Source: DATAGF01 sp963813355 (GTDB lineage: Bacteria > Actinomycetota > Thermoleophilia > Miltoncostaeales > Miltoncostaeaceae). From it: DNA of 64,000 nucleotides. Numbering within the stretch: position 1 is the first letter of the stretch; every line of letters starts with the position of its first letter. The notes beneath the pieces are model-generated. The model was given only the letters and a program-made list of their open reading frames with translations, ran no database searches and was not told where the DNA came from. The DNA is taken from the NCBI GenBank assembly GCA_963813355.1, contig CAWEYS010000025.1:1-64000 (forward strand), written 5' to 3'. A program made the position numbers and the translations under genes. This document shows positions 16,413 to 23,612 of this stretch, in pieces.

Positions 16413-16520
16413 CTGTGGACCACCTCCTCGAGGAGGGGTGCAGCGTGGCCACTCTAACCCTCCGGGTGCCGTCGGTGCGCCCCACCCGTCGCGCCGGACG
16501 CCCGCCGCCTGTCGAGCGGC

Positions 16521-16961
16521 GTGCGGCCGCTCAGCTCCGCCGGGGCGGCGGTGCCAGGCGCTCGAGCCGGTTCCGGATGGCGGCCCGCGCCCGGTCGGGC
16601 GCGGCGCTGTCGCCGAAGAAGACGAGGGCGCGCTCCCCACGGCAACGTCTTCCAGTTCCTCGACGACGAGGGAACCCGGGTGAGCGAGCTCGCCCGGCGG
16701 GCCCAGATCACCAAGCAGTCGATGGCCGAGCTGGTCGCGCACCTGGAGCGGCACGGCCACGTCGAGCGCGTCCCCGATCCGGCCGACCGCCGGGCGAAGC
16801 TGATCCGCTCCACGGCCCGGGGCAGCGAGGTCTATGCGGTCGCCCGCGAGGTGGTCGCCGAGATCGAGCGCGACTGGACCGCGCGGCTCGGCGCGCAGAG
16901 GATGCGCCAGCTTCGCGAGCTGCTCCAGGAGCTCAACGAGGGATTGAGCGAGCAGCGATAG
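16521..16961 (+). CDS. MarR-family regulator, N terminus truncated or out of frame
   Basis: From about 16638 onward the product is a clear MarR winged helix: HGNVFQFLDDEGTRVSELARR, then the recognition region ITKQSMAELVAHLERHGHVERVPDPADRRAKLI, and a C-terminal dimerisation helix. The first ~39 residues encoded from 16521 are Arg/Gly-rich and unlike the expected first helix. The opposite strand of that stretch reads as a plausible protein tail, so the 5' part of the MarR gene may be lost to a rearrangement. No target gene is obvious. Confidence 0.55.
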   Translation: MRPLSSAGAAVPGARAGSGWRPAPGRARRCRRRRRGRAPHGNVFQFLDDEGTRVSELARRAQITKQSMAELVAHLERHGHVERVPDPADRRAKLIRSTARGSEVYAVAREVVAEIERDWTARLGAQRMRQLRELLQELNEGLSEQR

Positions 16962-17117
16962 CCCGTCGCCGGAAAAGGAGTACCGTGACTGGGGCGTTCG
17001 AGTCTTCCCGACCTGCACCGATGAGGGTGCGGGCGGGGCCCGAGGAGATCAAGGCCAGCCAGCTTCTCCCGTCTCTCGATCGGCACACCCTCATTGGCCG
17101 GCAGAGCGGGGGGCCCC

Positions 17118-17558
17118 GTGGCCACCGACCGTTTGCCAGAGCGGAACCATGACGGTCCGCTCGCGTCGCATGCTCTCGAGGAGGCGGCCGGGAGACGGCC
17201 GTCGGCGCTCGGCATCACCTGCCAGACATTCGGGGACCTGGTCCTCGTCGGCCTGCGGGGAGAGCTCGACGTCTACACCAGCCCGGGGTTCCGGGAGCAC
17301 GTGAGGCGCTACGACCCGGCGGAGGTCCAGCTCGCCATCGACCTCACCGAGGTTGGGCTGCTCGACTCGGCCGGCCTGGGCGGGCTCATAAGCTTGCGAA
17401 ACGAGGTCCATCGGGCCGGCCGTTCGCTGGGTCTGGTCTGCCCGCGGCGTGAGCTTGCCCGCCTGTTCTGGGCGACGGGCCTGCGCCCCGCCTTCGTGTT
17501 CGGGGAGGACCTGGCGATGCTCCGTGTCGCGCTTGCGGACAAGGAGCGGCGACCATGA
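17118..17558 (+). CDS. STAS-domain anti-anti-sigma factor
   Basis: About 146 residues with a single STAS domain (residues 30-140). It carries the phosphorylation-site motif LLDSAGLGGLISL expected of SpoIIAA/RsbV-type antagonists, preceded by VLVGLRGELDVYTSPGFREH. In the partner-switching model it would bind an anti-sigma kinase when unphosphorylated. A candidate kinase-like ATPase lies at 49.46 kb, but distance prevents linking them. A GTG start after a G-rich stretch is chosen; TTG at 17094 is possible. It is coupled by ATGA to the next gene. Confidence 0.85.
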   Translation: MATDRLPERNHDGPLASHALEEAAGRRPSALGITCQTFGDLVLVGLRGELDVYTSPGFREHVRRYDPAEVQLAIDLTEVGLLDSAGLGGLISLRNEVHRAGRSLGLVCPRRELARLFWATGLRPAFVFGEDLAMLRVALADKERRP

Positions 17559-17953
17559 GCTCCCCGGCGCCGTCGTGGGAGGTCACCCTGCTGCGCCGTC
17601 CGCCCGGGAGCGGGCGGCGGCGGGTGATGGGTCGCGCCCGCTTCAAGGCCCCCGACGCAGCGCGGGCGCGCGAGAAGGCGCAGGCGGCCCTCGCGACCCG
17701 CGCCTGCGGGCAGCCGCGCTGGTCGCTCGGGGCCTTGCGCCCCCTCACCCCGAACGCACCCGGCACCCGCCTGTACACCGTGACGTTTGCCGCCTGGGAG
17801 GCGCGCGCGGACCGCTTCGTGCGCTGCGACGTTCACGAGCACGAGGTCTGGGCGAGCGACGCGACCAGCGCGCGCCGCTTCGCCTGCGAGCAGGTCCAGG
17901 CGATGCCGAGCTACCGGCCGGCGTGGCGCGTCACGCTGGTGGCCAGCGGGTAG
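17555..17953 (+). CDS. Small protein with an internal duplication, coupled to the STAS gene
   Basis: 132 residues that I do not recognise as a family. The two halves appear to be repeats of one small alpha/beta unit: WEVTLLRR .. KAPDAARAREKAQAAL .. QPRWSLGAL in the first half and YTVTFAAW .. ASDATSARRFACEQVQAM .. RPAWRVTLV in the second. There is no signal peptide or membrane segment. The ATGA overlap with the STAS gene suggests a shared signalling role, but that is inference only. Confidence 0.65.
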   Translation: MSSPAPSWEVTLLRRPPGSGRRRVMGRARFKAPDAARAREKAQAALATRACGQPRWSLGALRPLTPNAPGTRLYTVTFAAWEARADRFVRCDVHEHEVWASDATSARRFACEQVQAMPSYRPAWRVTLVASG

Positions 17954-18206
17954 CCGCCGAGGCGGGCGCGGCCGGCTGCCCTCAGCAGCCGCAGCACGGG
18001 CGCGCGGCAATCCCAGTGCGTGAGCGCGCTCCTCCCGATGACGGGCGCCTGGCCCGTCGCGACGTCCTTCGACCCGGAGCGCTTCAGCTCGCGCTTCCGA
18101 GGCCCCGGTCCGCAAGCCTTAGCCGAGCCCTTACCGCCAGGGGATGGCGCTCCGGGGGCCGGTCGTCGTAGCGTCGCCGGGACGACATTCGCGACACGAG
18201 GCTCCC
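17954..18206. other. Intergenic stretch without a recognisable gene
   Basis: About 250 bases between the duplicated-domain protein gene and a possible short ORF. Composition is less extreme than coding DNA, and the frames are short or Arg/Pro-rich. I see no strong hairpin followed by T residues and no promoter I would defend. Confidence 0.4.
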
Positions 18207-18302
18207 ATGCAGCGCATCCACATCGCACGTTCGGTTCTCGGCTTCCTCGCCGCACTGGCGATCGAGGTCGCGGCTCCCGCCCGGACCGAGTCCGCCGGCT
18301 AG
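18207..18302 (+). CDS. Possible 31-residue signal-peptide-like peptide
   Basis: An ATG-initiated frame of 31 codons (MQRIHIARSVLGFLAALAIE ... ending SAG, stop TAG). It has a positively charged start and a hydrophobic core like a signal peptide or single-span membrane peptide. The upstream ribosome-binding sequence is weak. It could be the surviving 5' end of a secreted-protein gene truncated against the convergent Vps62-like gene, a genuine micropeptide, or chance. Confidence 0.25.
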   Translation: MQRIHIARSVLGFLAALAIEVAAPARTESAG

Positions 18303-18320
18303 CGCGCGCCGCAGCCGCGC

Positions 18321-19505
18321 TCAGCCGGGCACCGAGGCGGTGACCACCCGGCTCGCCACGCCGTCCTCGCTGTAGGCGGTGGCCCTGACGAGGTAGGACC
18401 GGTCCTCGAGCGCCAGAGGGTGGGCGACGACGCCGTGGGCGGCCCGCACGGGGAAGCCGTAGGTGGCGGGGGGCAGGTCGTCGTCGAGCCCGTCCACCGC
18501 GATGACGATCCAGGCCGGCCGGGCGACGCCCGAGCGCAGCCGGGCCGGGAAGCGGTAGTCCACGACGGCGCGGTCCTCCAGGCGGTGCACGGTGATCCGG
18601 GGCGCCGGCGGCGCGGGAGGCGCCCCGGCCGCCGGCGGGCCGGGGGCGGGGGGCCCCTCTGCCGCGACCGCGTCGTGGTAGCCGCCGGGGTCGCTCCACT
18701 GGCGCTTCGTGACCGGGCCCCGTGGGCTGGTGTCGCTCGAGCCCCAGAGGCCTGGCCAGCTCGCCCACCCCGGGGCGGAGTCGCCGATGATCTCGAGGCG
18801 CGGGCGCACGCGCGGGCCCAGGCCGTCCGCGTAGTCGGGTGGCAGGGGCCAGATCGGGTCGTGCCGGCCCGCCCGCGCGAACGAGGCGTGGGACCCGCGA
18901 CCCACGAACACCACCGGTACGGGGTGGCCGTCGGCGTTGCGGCGGTCGAGCTCGCTCCAGCGCAGCGCCTGCGCCCTGTCGTGCTGGGCGTAGGTGGCGA
19001 CCGTCGGGACCGTGTCGGCACCCAGGCGCAGCTGGATCATCTCCCAGTCGCCCTCGTGGGCCCCGTAGCCGAAGTAGGTCTTGTCGTTGTTGTAGTAGAA
19101 GAACCAGTACTGGAGCCAGAGCGCGCCGTCGGAGTCGCGGGCCGCGCTCCCGTAGCAGACGTCGGCGTAGCGGGGATCGGCGTGCATCCTGCGCGCGTCG
19201 GCGACGTAGTCGCTTCCGACCGCGTCGACCAGGTCGTCTCGGCGCACCGTCGTGCCGTTCGCGTAGCGGCTCTTGCCGAGGAAGTCGAGGGTGAGCGTCG
19301 CCTGTCCCGCCCGCGGCCGCGCGGCGGCGAGCACCGTCCCGTCCTTGCGCCGGAGGACGTTGGCGGCGCTCCAGCCCGTGCCCGCGGGCACGAAGTGCTC
19401 CGGCAGCACGGCCGCCGAGTCCGCGCGGAAGCTCTCGAGCGAGTCGTAGCGAAGGTACGGGACGTAGCGGCGGAGCAGCAGCCGCACATCGACCGCCTCG
19501 GCCAT
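18321..19505 (-). CDS. Vps62-like protein
   Basis: A 394-residue protein of the type annotated as vacuolar protein sorting-associated protein 62 homologues in bacteria. The opening YVPYLRYDSLESFRADSAA and the core WLQYWFFYYNND .. YGAHEGDWEMIQL and VFVGRGSHASFARAGRHD are typical. After a Pro/Ala linker (about residues 270-290) a small beta domain resembling fibronectin type III follows (PRITVHRLEDRAVVDY .. YLVRATAYSEDG). ATG at 19505 is preferred over an earlier in-frame ATG because a GGGAAGGGG ribosome-binding site precedes it. Function in bacteria is unknown. Confidence 0.75.
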   Translation of the reverse strand: MAEAVDVRLLLRRYVPYLRYDSLESFRADSAAVLPEHFVPAGTGWSAANVLRRKDGTVLAAARPRAGQATLTLDFLGKSRYANGTTVRRDDLVDAVGSDYVADARRMHADPRYADVCYGSAARDSDGALWLQYWFFYYNNDKTYFGYGAHEGDWEMIQLRLGADTVPTVATYAQHDRAQALRWSELDRRNADGHPVPVVFVGRGSHASFARAGRHDPIWPLPPDYADGLGPRVRPRLEIIGDSAPGWASWPGLWGSSDTSPRGPVTKRQWSDPGGYHDAVAAEGPPAPGPPAAGAPPAPPAPRITVHRLEDRAVVDYRFPARLRSGVARPAWIVIAVDGLDDDLPPATYGFPVRAAHGVVAHPLALEDRSYLVRATAYSEDGVASRVVTASVPG

Positions 19506-19639
19506 CGCCCCTTCCCGCCGCCCCGCCGGCATGTGCCCACTCTACTTCGCCGCGGCGCCCGCGCGCTCACCCGACTCGACGGGCCGTGGGGTGGGAGGAT
19601 CCGCGGGGCGGGTCGCCGGCTGGGCGGGAGGACGGCGGG

Positions 19640-20059
19640 ATGGCGATGAGGAGCAAGCGGTTGGAGTACACGGTGTCACTCGACGCCGCGGGCACCATGC
19701 GCGCCGAGGGTGACGCGCCGCTGAGCCCGCCGGCCGGCTGGACCTCCGACCACCTGCTGCTCGCCGCCCTCGTGCGCTGCTCGCTCAGCAGCCTGCGGTA
19801 CCACGCCCGCCGCGCCGGCCTCGCCCTCGAGGGCTCGGGGTCCGCGCAGGGCGTGTTCGCGCAGCGCCAGGGCGACGGGCGCTTCGCCCTCGTCACCGTG
19901 GAGGTCGAGCTCGAGGTGGATCTCGACCCGGCCCCCGATCCGGACGCCCTGCGCGAGCTGCTCGCCAAGGCGGAGCGGGACTGCTTCGTCGGTGCCTCGC
20001 TGACGGCGCCCCCGAGCTACGCGTGGACGGTCAACGGCTCGAGGCCGCGCGGCGCGTGA
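19640..20059 (+). CDS. OsmC/Ohr-family protein
   Basis: 139 residues with both redox-active Cys of the OsmC fold, one in ALVRCSLSSLRYHAR and one in AERDCFVGASL. These enzymes reduce organic hydroperoxides through a Cys-sulfenic acid intermediate recycled by dithiols. The ATG at 19640 was picked because the family N terminus (RSKRLEYTVSL) follows directly; an earlier ATG would add unrelated residues. It is divergent from the Vps62-like gene and close to a DyP peroxidase, which fits an oxidative-stress neighbourhood. Confidence 0.82.
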   Translation: MAMRSKRLEYTVSLDAAGTMRAEGDAPLSPPAGWTSDHLLLAALVRCSLSSLRYHARRAGLALEGSGSAQGVFAQRQGDGRFALVTVEVELEVDLDPAPDPDALRELLAKAERDCFVGASLTAPPSYAWTVNGSRPRGA

Positions 20060-20139
20060 CATCGCTCGCGCCGCCCAAGCGGCGGGGCAGCGCCGCGGCG
20101 CGCGTGACGCGGCGTCGCGGAGCGACGTAGGCTCGCCCC

Positions 20140-21231
20140 ATGCCGACGCTCGACCGGCTGGACACCCCGGGGCGCGTGCGCGATGTGTCCGACGCCGCGC
20201 GCCTGCGCCAGTGGAGCCGGGAGCAGTCCGCCCGCTTCGACAGCGCGGTCGCCAGCATCCGGCGGCCGGGCCGGACGCCGCAGTTCTACAACCCGACCAA
20301 GGTGGCGACGGGCCCCCGCCCGGCGCGGAAGCTCATCACCTGGCCCGGCTTCCCGCGGGCCCTGCTGCTGCGGTTCGGCGCCGACCGCACGCGGGCCTAC
20401 CGCGCCGCCGAGCGCCTGGAGGGCAGCGGGCGCGACCGCTTCCGCCCCCAGGACGAGTACCTGGAGTGGCACGCGCACCGTGACCCCGACACGGGCAAGA
20501 TCACGCGCGTCAACCTCACCTGCGAGGGGCCGGAGTACTGGGAGTTCCTCTCGCGCGTCGCGCCGGACGTCCTCGTCGCCCTCTACCGCCGGCACGTCAG
20601 CCCCGACGCCACCAAGGCCCAGCTCATGCCGGGCGGCGCCTACAACCCGGGCAACGTCTGGAACACGGCCCGGGGGGCGATGCACCTCACCCACCCGGCC
20701 AACAGCCTGGGGGCCGAGATCAAGCTCGCCGCGGACGCGACGGTGCTGCGCAAGCGCGGCAACCGGGTGCTCACCGACGCCGACGAGCTCATCACCTGCG
20801 CCGGCTTCGGCGAGCGGCTGCGGTCCAGCGACCCGCGCATCGGCGCCGACGTCAACGCCCTCGCCCGGGAGGGCTACGCCATCACGCTCGCCGACCCGGT
20901 GGCGCTCTACATCGTGAGGCTCGAGACCCAGGGCTGGCGCAGGCCGGACGGCAAGCCGGTCGGCGACTACCTGAAGATCACGCGCGGGAAGGCGGGCCAG
21001 GGGCTGCGCGCGGTCTACGAGGTGCCCTCGACAGCGCGGGCGAACGGAAAGGCGTTCGTCGTCGGCGACATCGAGATCGGCGGGCGGCCGATCTCGTGGG
21101 GCGGGCAGATCGCCGAGCGGGTCACGATGGGGCTCACCGGCGTCGCGACGCGAAAGGGCGGCATCCGCAACCCCGCGCTGGCCTGCGCGGGGTTCCGGAG
21201 CGTGCCGGGCCGCGTCATGCCAGGGGGTTAA
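20140..21231 (+). CDS. Conserved protein of unknown function beside DyP peroxidase
   Basis: 363 residues, soluble, no signal peptide. Distinctive blocks are TPQFYNPTKVATGPRPARKLITWPGFP, EYLEWHAHRDPDTGKITRVNLTCEGPEYWEFL, GAYNPGNVWNT..MHLTHPANSLGAEI and ADPVALYIVRLE. Several conserved His, Tyr and Glu could form an active site, but I cannot name the reaction. The stop lies 4 bases before the DyP gene, so the two are co-transcribed. A role in modifying or supplying a substrate for the peroxidase is inference. Confidence 0.75.
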   Translation: MPTLDRLDTPGRVRDVSDAARLRQWSREQSARFDSAVASIRRPGRTPQFYNPTKVATGPRPARKLITWPGFPRALLLRFGADRTRAYRAAERLEGSGRDRFRPQDEYLEWHAHRDPDTGKITRVNLTCEGPEYWEFLSRVAPDVLVALYRRHVSPDATKAQLMPGGAYNPGNVWNTARGAMHLTHPANSLGAEIKLAADATVLRKRGNRVLTDADELITCAGFGERLRSSDPRIGADVNALAREGYAITLADPVALYIVRLETQGWRRPDGKPVGDYLKITRGKAGQGLRAVYEVPSTARANGKAFVVGDIEIGGRPISWGGQIAERVTMGLTGVATRKGGIRNPALACAGFRSVPGRVMPGG

Positions 21232-21235
21232 GCGC

Positions 21236-22717
21236 ATGGCGGCCGAGCCGGTCCTGCGTCTCGGCCGGATCCAGGGCAACAGCGTCGCGGGCTTCCGCCA
21301 GGACCACCAGGCGCTGGTCTTCGGGCGCATCACGCGCGCGCCGGCGTTCCGGGAGTGGCTGGCGGCGCTCGTCCCCACGATCGCCACCGCCCGCCAGGTG
21401 CTCGACCACAACCGGCGCTTCCGCGAGCTGCGCAGCGCGCGCGGCGAGGAGCCGGCCGAGCTCGTCGCCACCTGGCGCAACGTGGCCTTCTCGGCGGCGG
21501 GCCTGCGCCGGCTGGTGGGCGCGGGGCCCGTGGCGGCGTTCCACGACGAGGCCTTCCGCGAGGGGCTGCCCGCGCGCGCCGGCCTGCTCGGCGACCCCCA
21601 CGCGGGGCCCGGCAGCCCGGCGCGCTGGCGCTTCGGCGGCACCGAGGCGACCGAGCCGCACCTGGTGCTGACCGTCGCCAGCGACGACGCCGCGCTGCGC
21701 GACGCCCAGGTCGAGCAGCTCGTCGAGGGCGCCCGCGGCTGGCGGCCGCTGTGGGTCCAGCCGGGCGACAACCTGCCCGGGGCGCTGGCCGGGCACGAGC
21801 ACTTCGGCTTCCGCGACGGCATCTCGCTGCCCGGGCTCCGGGGGCGCGGCTCCCGGGGACCCCGCGACCTGGTGACCGCGCGCGAGCGCATGCCGCCCGC
21901 GCTGGCGAAGCGCTTCGCCCGGCCGGGCCAGCCGCTGCTGTGGCCGGGGCAGGTCGTGCTCGGCGCGCCGGCGCAGCACCCGCTCGACCCGGTGCGCCGC
22001 GCCCCGCGCCGCCCGCTGCCGGGCCCGCCGTGGTGCCGCGACGGCTCGTTCCTGGTCGTCCGCCGCCTGCGCCAGGACGTCGCCGGCTTCTGGGCGCTCG
22101 CCCGCCGGGTGGGCCGCGCCACCGGGCGCGACCCGATCGCCGCCGCGTCGCGGCTGGTGGGGCGCTGGCCCGGGGGCGCGCCGCTCGTCACGAGCCCCGA
22201 CGGCGACGATCCTGCGCAGGCCCGCCGCAACGACTTCGTGTTCGAGGCGGAGGACCCCGAGGGCCTGAGGTGCCCGCTGTCTGCTCATATCCGCAAGGTG
22301 AACCCCCGCGACGTCACCACCGAGCAGGGCGGCGCCAACGACACGCTCACGCGCCTGGTCATGCGGCGCGGCATCGCCTACGGCCCGCCCGCGGCGCCGG
22401 AGCCCTGGCGGGTGCGCCGCGACGACGGCGTCGACCGCGGCCTCCTCTTCGCCGCGCACATGGCGTCGATCGTCGACCAGTTCGAGTTCCTGCCCCAGAA
22501 CTGGACCAACGACCCCCTCCAGCCCGAGGGCGGCGGCCACGACCCGCTCGTCGGCCAGGAGGACGCCGGCGCGCGGCAGCGGTTCGTCGAGATCCCGCGG
22601 GCGTCGGACGGGGCGCCGGTGCGCATCCGCATCGACCGCGAGGTGGTCGTGCCCACGGGCGGCGGCTACTTCTTCGCGCCCTCGGTCACCGCCCTCGCGA
22701 CCGTGCTCTCGGCGTGA
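21236..22717 (+). CDS. DyP-type haem peroxidase
   Basis: 493 residues. The signature GFRDGIS provides the catalytic Asp, and the proximal haem ligand is the His in LSAHIRKVNPRD, followed by the conserved Arg in MRRGIAYG. The end of the protein carries no recognisable encapsulin-targeting peptide and there is no Tat signal, so a free cytoplasmic enzyme is suggested. DyP enzymes oxidise bulky dyes, phenolics or porphyrins with H2O2. It forms a GTGA overlap with the glycosylase gene downstream. Confidence 0.88.
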   Translation: MAAEPVLRLGRIQGNSVAGFRQDHQALVFGRITRAPAFREWLAALVPTIATARQVLDHNRRFRELRSARGEEPAELVATWRNVAFSAAGLRRLVGAGPVAAFHDEAFREGLPARAGLLGDPHAGPGSPARWRFGGTEATEPHLVLTVASDDAALRDAQVEQLVEGARGWRPLWVQPGDNLPGALAGHEHFGFRDGISLPGLRGRGSRGPRDLVTARERMPPALAKRFARPGQPLLWPGQVVLGAPAQHPLDPVRRAPRRPLPGPPWCRDGSFLVVRRLRQDVAGFWALARRVGRATGRDPIAAASRLVGRWPGGAPLVTSPDGDDPAQARRNDFVFEAEDPEGLRCPLSAHIRKVNPRDVTTEQGGANDTLTRLVMRRGIAYGPPAAPEPWRVRRDDGVDRGLLFAAHMASIVDQFEFLPQNWTNDPLQPEGGGHDPLVGQEDAGARQRFVEIPRASDGAPVRIRIDREVVVPTGGGYFFAPSVTALATVLSA

Positions 22718-23352
22718 GCGCGGAGGAGTCGCTGCGCCGCGCCGACCCGGTCCTCGGGGGCGTGATCGACGAGGTCCCGCCGGTGGCGATGGACGCGTGG
22801 CGGGCCCGCTGGGCGCCGGGCGACCGCTTCGGCCTGCTCGCCCGCGTGATCGTGGGTCAGCAGATCTCGGCGCGCGCGGCGACGGCGATCTTCGGCCGTC
22901 TGCGCGACCTGATGGGCCACGAGGCCCCCGCGGCGGCGGTCGCGGCCGCCTCCGACGAGCAGCTGCGCGCGGTCGGGCTCTCGCGGAGCAAGGTCGCCTC
23001 GCTGCGCGACCTGGCGGAGCGGACGCTCGACGGGCGCCTCGAGCTCGACCGCCTCGACGAGCTGCCCGACGAGCAGGTGGTGGCGCAGCTGATCGCCGTG
23101 CGGGGCATCGGGCCGTGGACCGCCGACCTGTTCCTGCTCGGCGCGCTGGGGCGCCCGGACGTCCTGCCGGCGGGCGACCTGCGCCTGCGCAGCGTGGTCC
23201 GAGCCGCCTACGGGCTCGAGGAGGTGCCGAGCGAGCGCGACGTGCGTGAGCTCGGCGAGCGCTGGCGCCCCCACCGCTCGCTCGCGACCGCCTACCTTTA
23301 CTCCTGGAGGAGGGATTCCACCGGTGGGGGCACGGGAACGTCGACGCCATGA
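22714..23352 (+). CDS. AlkA-type DNA-3-methyladenine glycosylase
   Basis: 212 residues with a helix-hairpin-helix GPD fold. IVGQQISARAATAIFGRL is the typical HhH-GPD opening. The hairpin is LIAVRGIGPWTADLFLL, and the catalytic Asp follows in LPAGDLRLR. It lacks the N-terminal domain of E. coli AlkA and any C-terminal iron-sulfur motif. It removes alkylated purines in base-excision repair. GTG start coupled to the DyP gene stop. Confidence 0.87.
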   Translation: MSAEESLRRADPVLGGVIDEVPPVAMDAWRARWAPGDRFGLLARVIVGQQISARAATAIFGRLRDLMGHEAPAAAVAAASDEQLRAVGLSRSKVASLRDLAERTLDGRLELDRLDELPDEQVVAQLIAVRGIGPWTADLFLLGALGRPDVLPAGDLRLRSVVRAAYGLEEVPSERDVRELGERWRPHRSLATAYLYSWRRDSTGGGTGTSTP

Positions 23353-23368
23353 GGCCACGGGAGGACGC

Positions 23369-23611
23369 ATGACCGACGAGGAGATCCAGGAGCTGATCGA
23401 GAAGCTCGTCGCCGAGGAGAAGGCGCTGCAGGACCGGGGCGTCGGCGAGGGCATGACGGAGGACGAGCACCGGCGGCTCGAGGAGGTGCGGCTCGAGCTC
23501 GACCGCCAGTGGGACCTGCTGCGCCAGCGGCGCGGGCGCGAGGAGTTCGGCCTCGACCCCGACGTCGTGCGCGCCCGCGACCCGGAGACCGTCGAGGACT
23601 ACGAGCAGTAG
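23369..23611 (+). CDS. DUF2630-family small protein
   Basis: 80 residues, highly charged and helical, matching the DUF2630 pattern: EEIQELIEKLVAEEKAL, a Gly break, then LEEVRLELDRQWDLLRQRR and a tail with PDVVRARDPETVEDYEQ. It probably forms a helical hairpin. ATG follows a GGGAGGAC ribosome-binding site. Function is unknown. It converges on the MFS exporter gene with a single base between stops. Confidence 0.82.
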   Translation: MTDEEIQELIEKLVAEEKALQDRGVGEGMTEDEHRRLEEVRLELDRQWDLLRQRRGREEFGLDPDVVRARDPETVEDYEQ

Positions 23612-23612
23612 C

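Noticed and set aside
18020..18343. A 107-codon plus-strand frame upstream of the Vps62-like gene
   Set aside because: Composition is Arg/Pro-rich, without a ribosome-binding site or any conserved pattern. A shorter signal-peptide-like frame within the region was kept only at low confidence.
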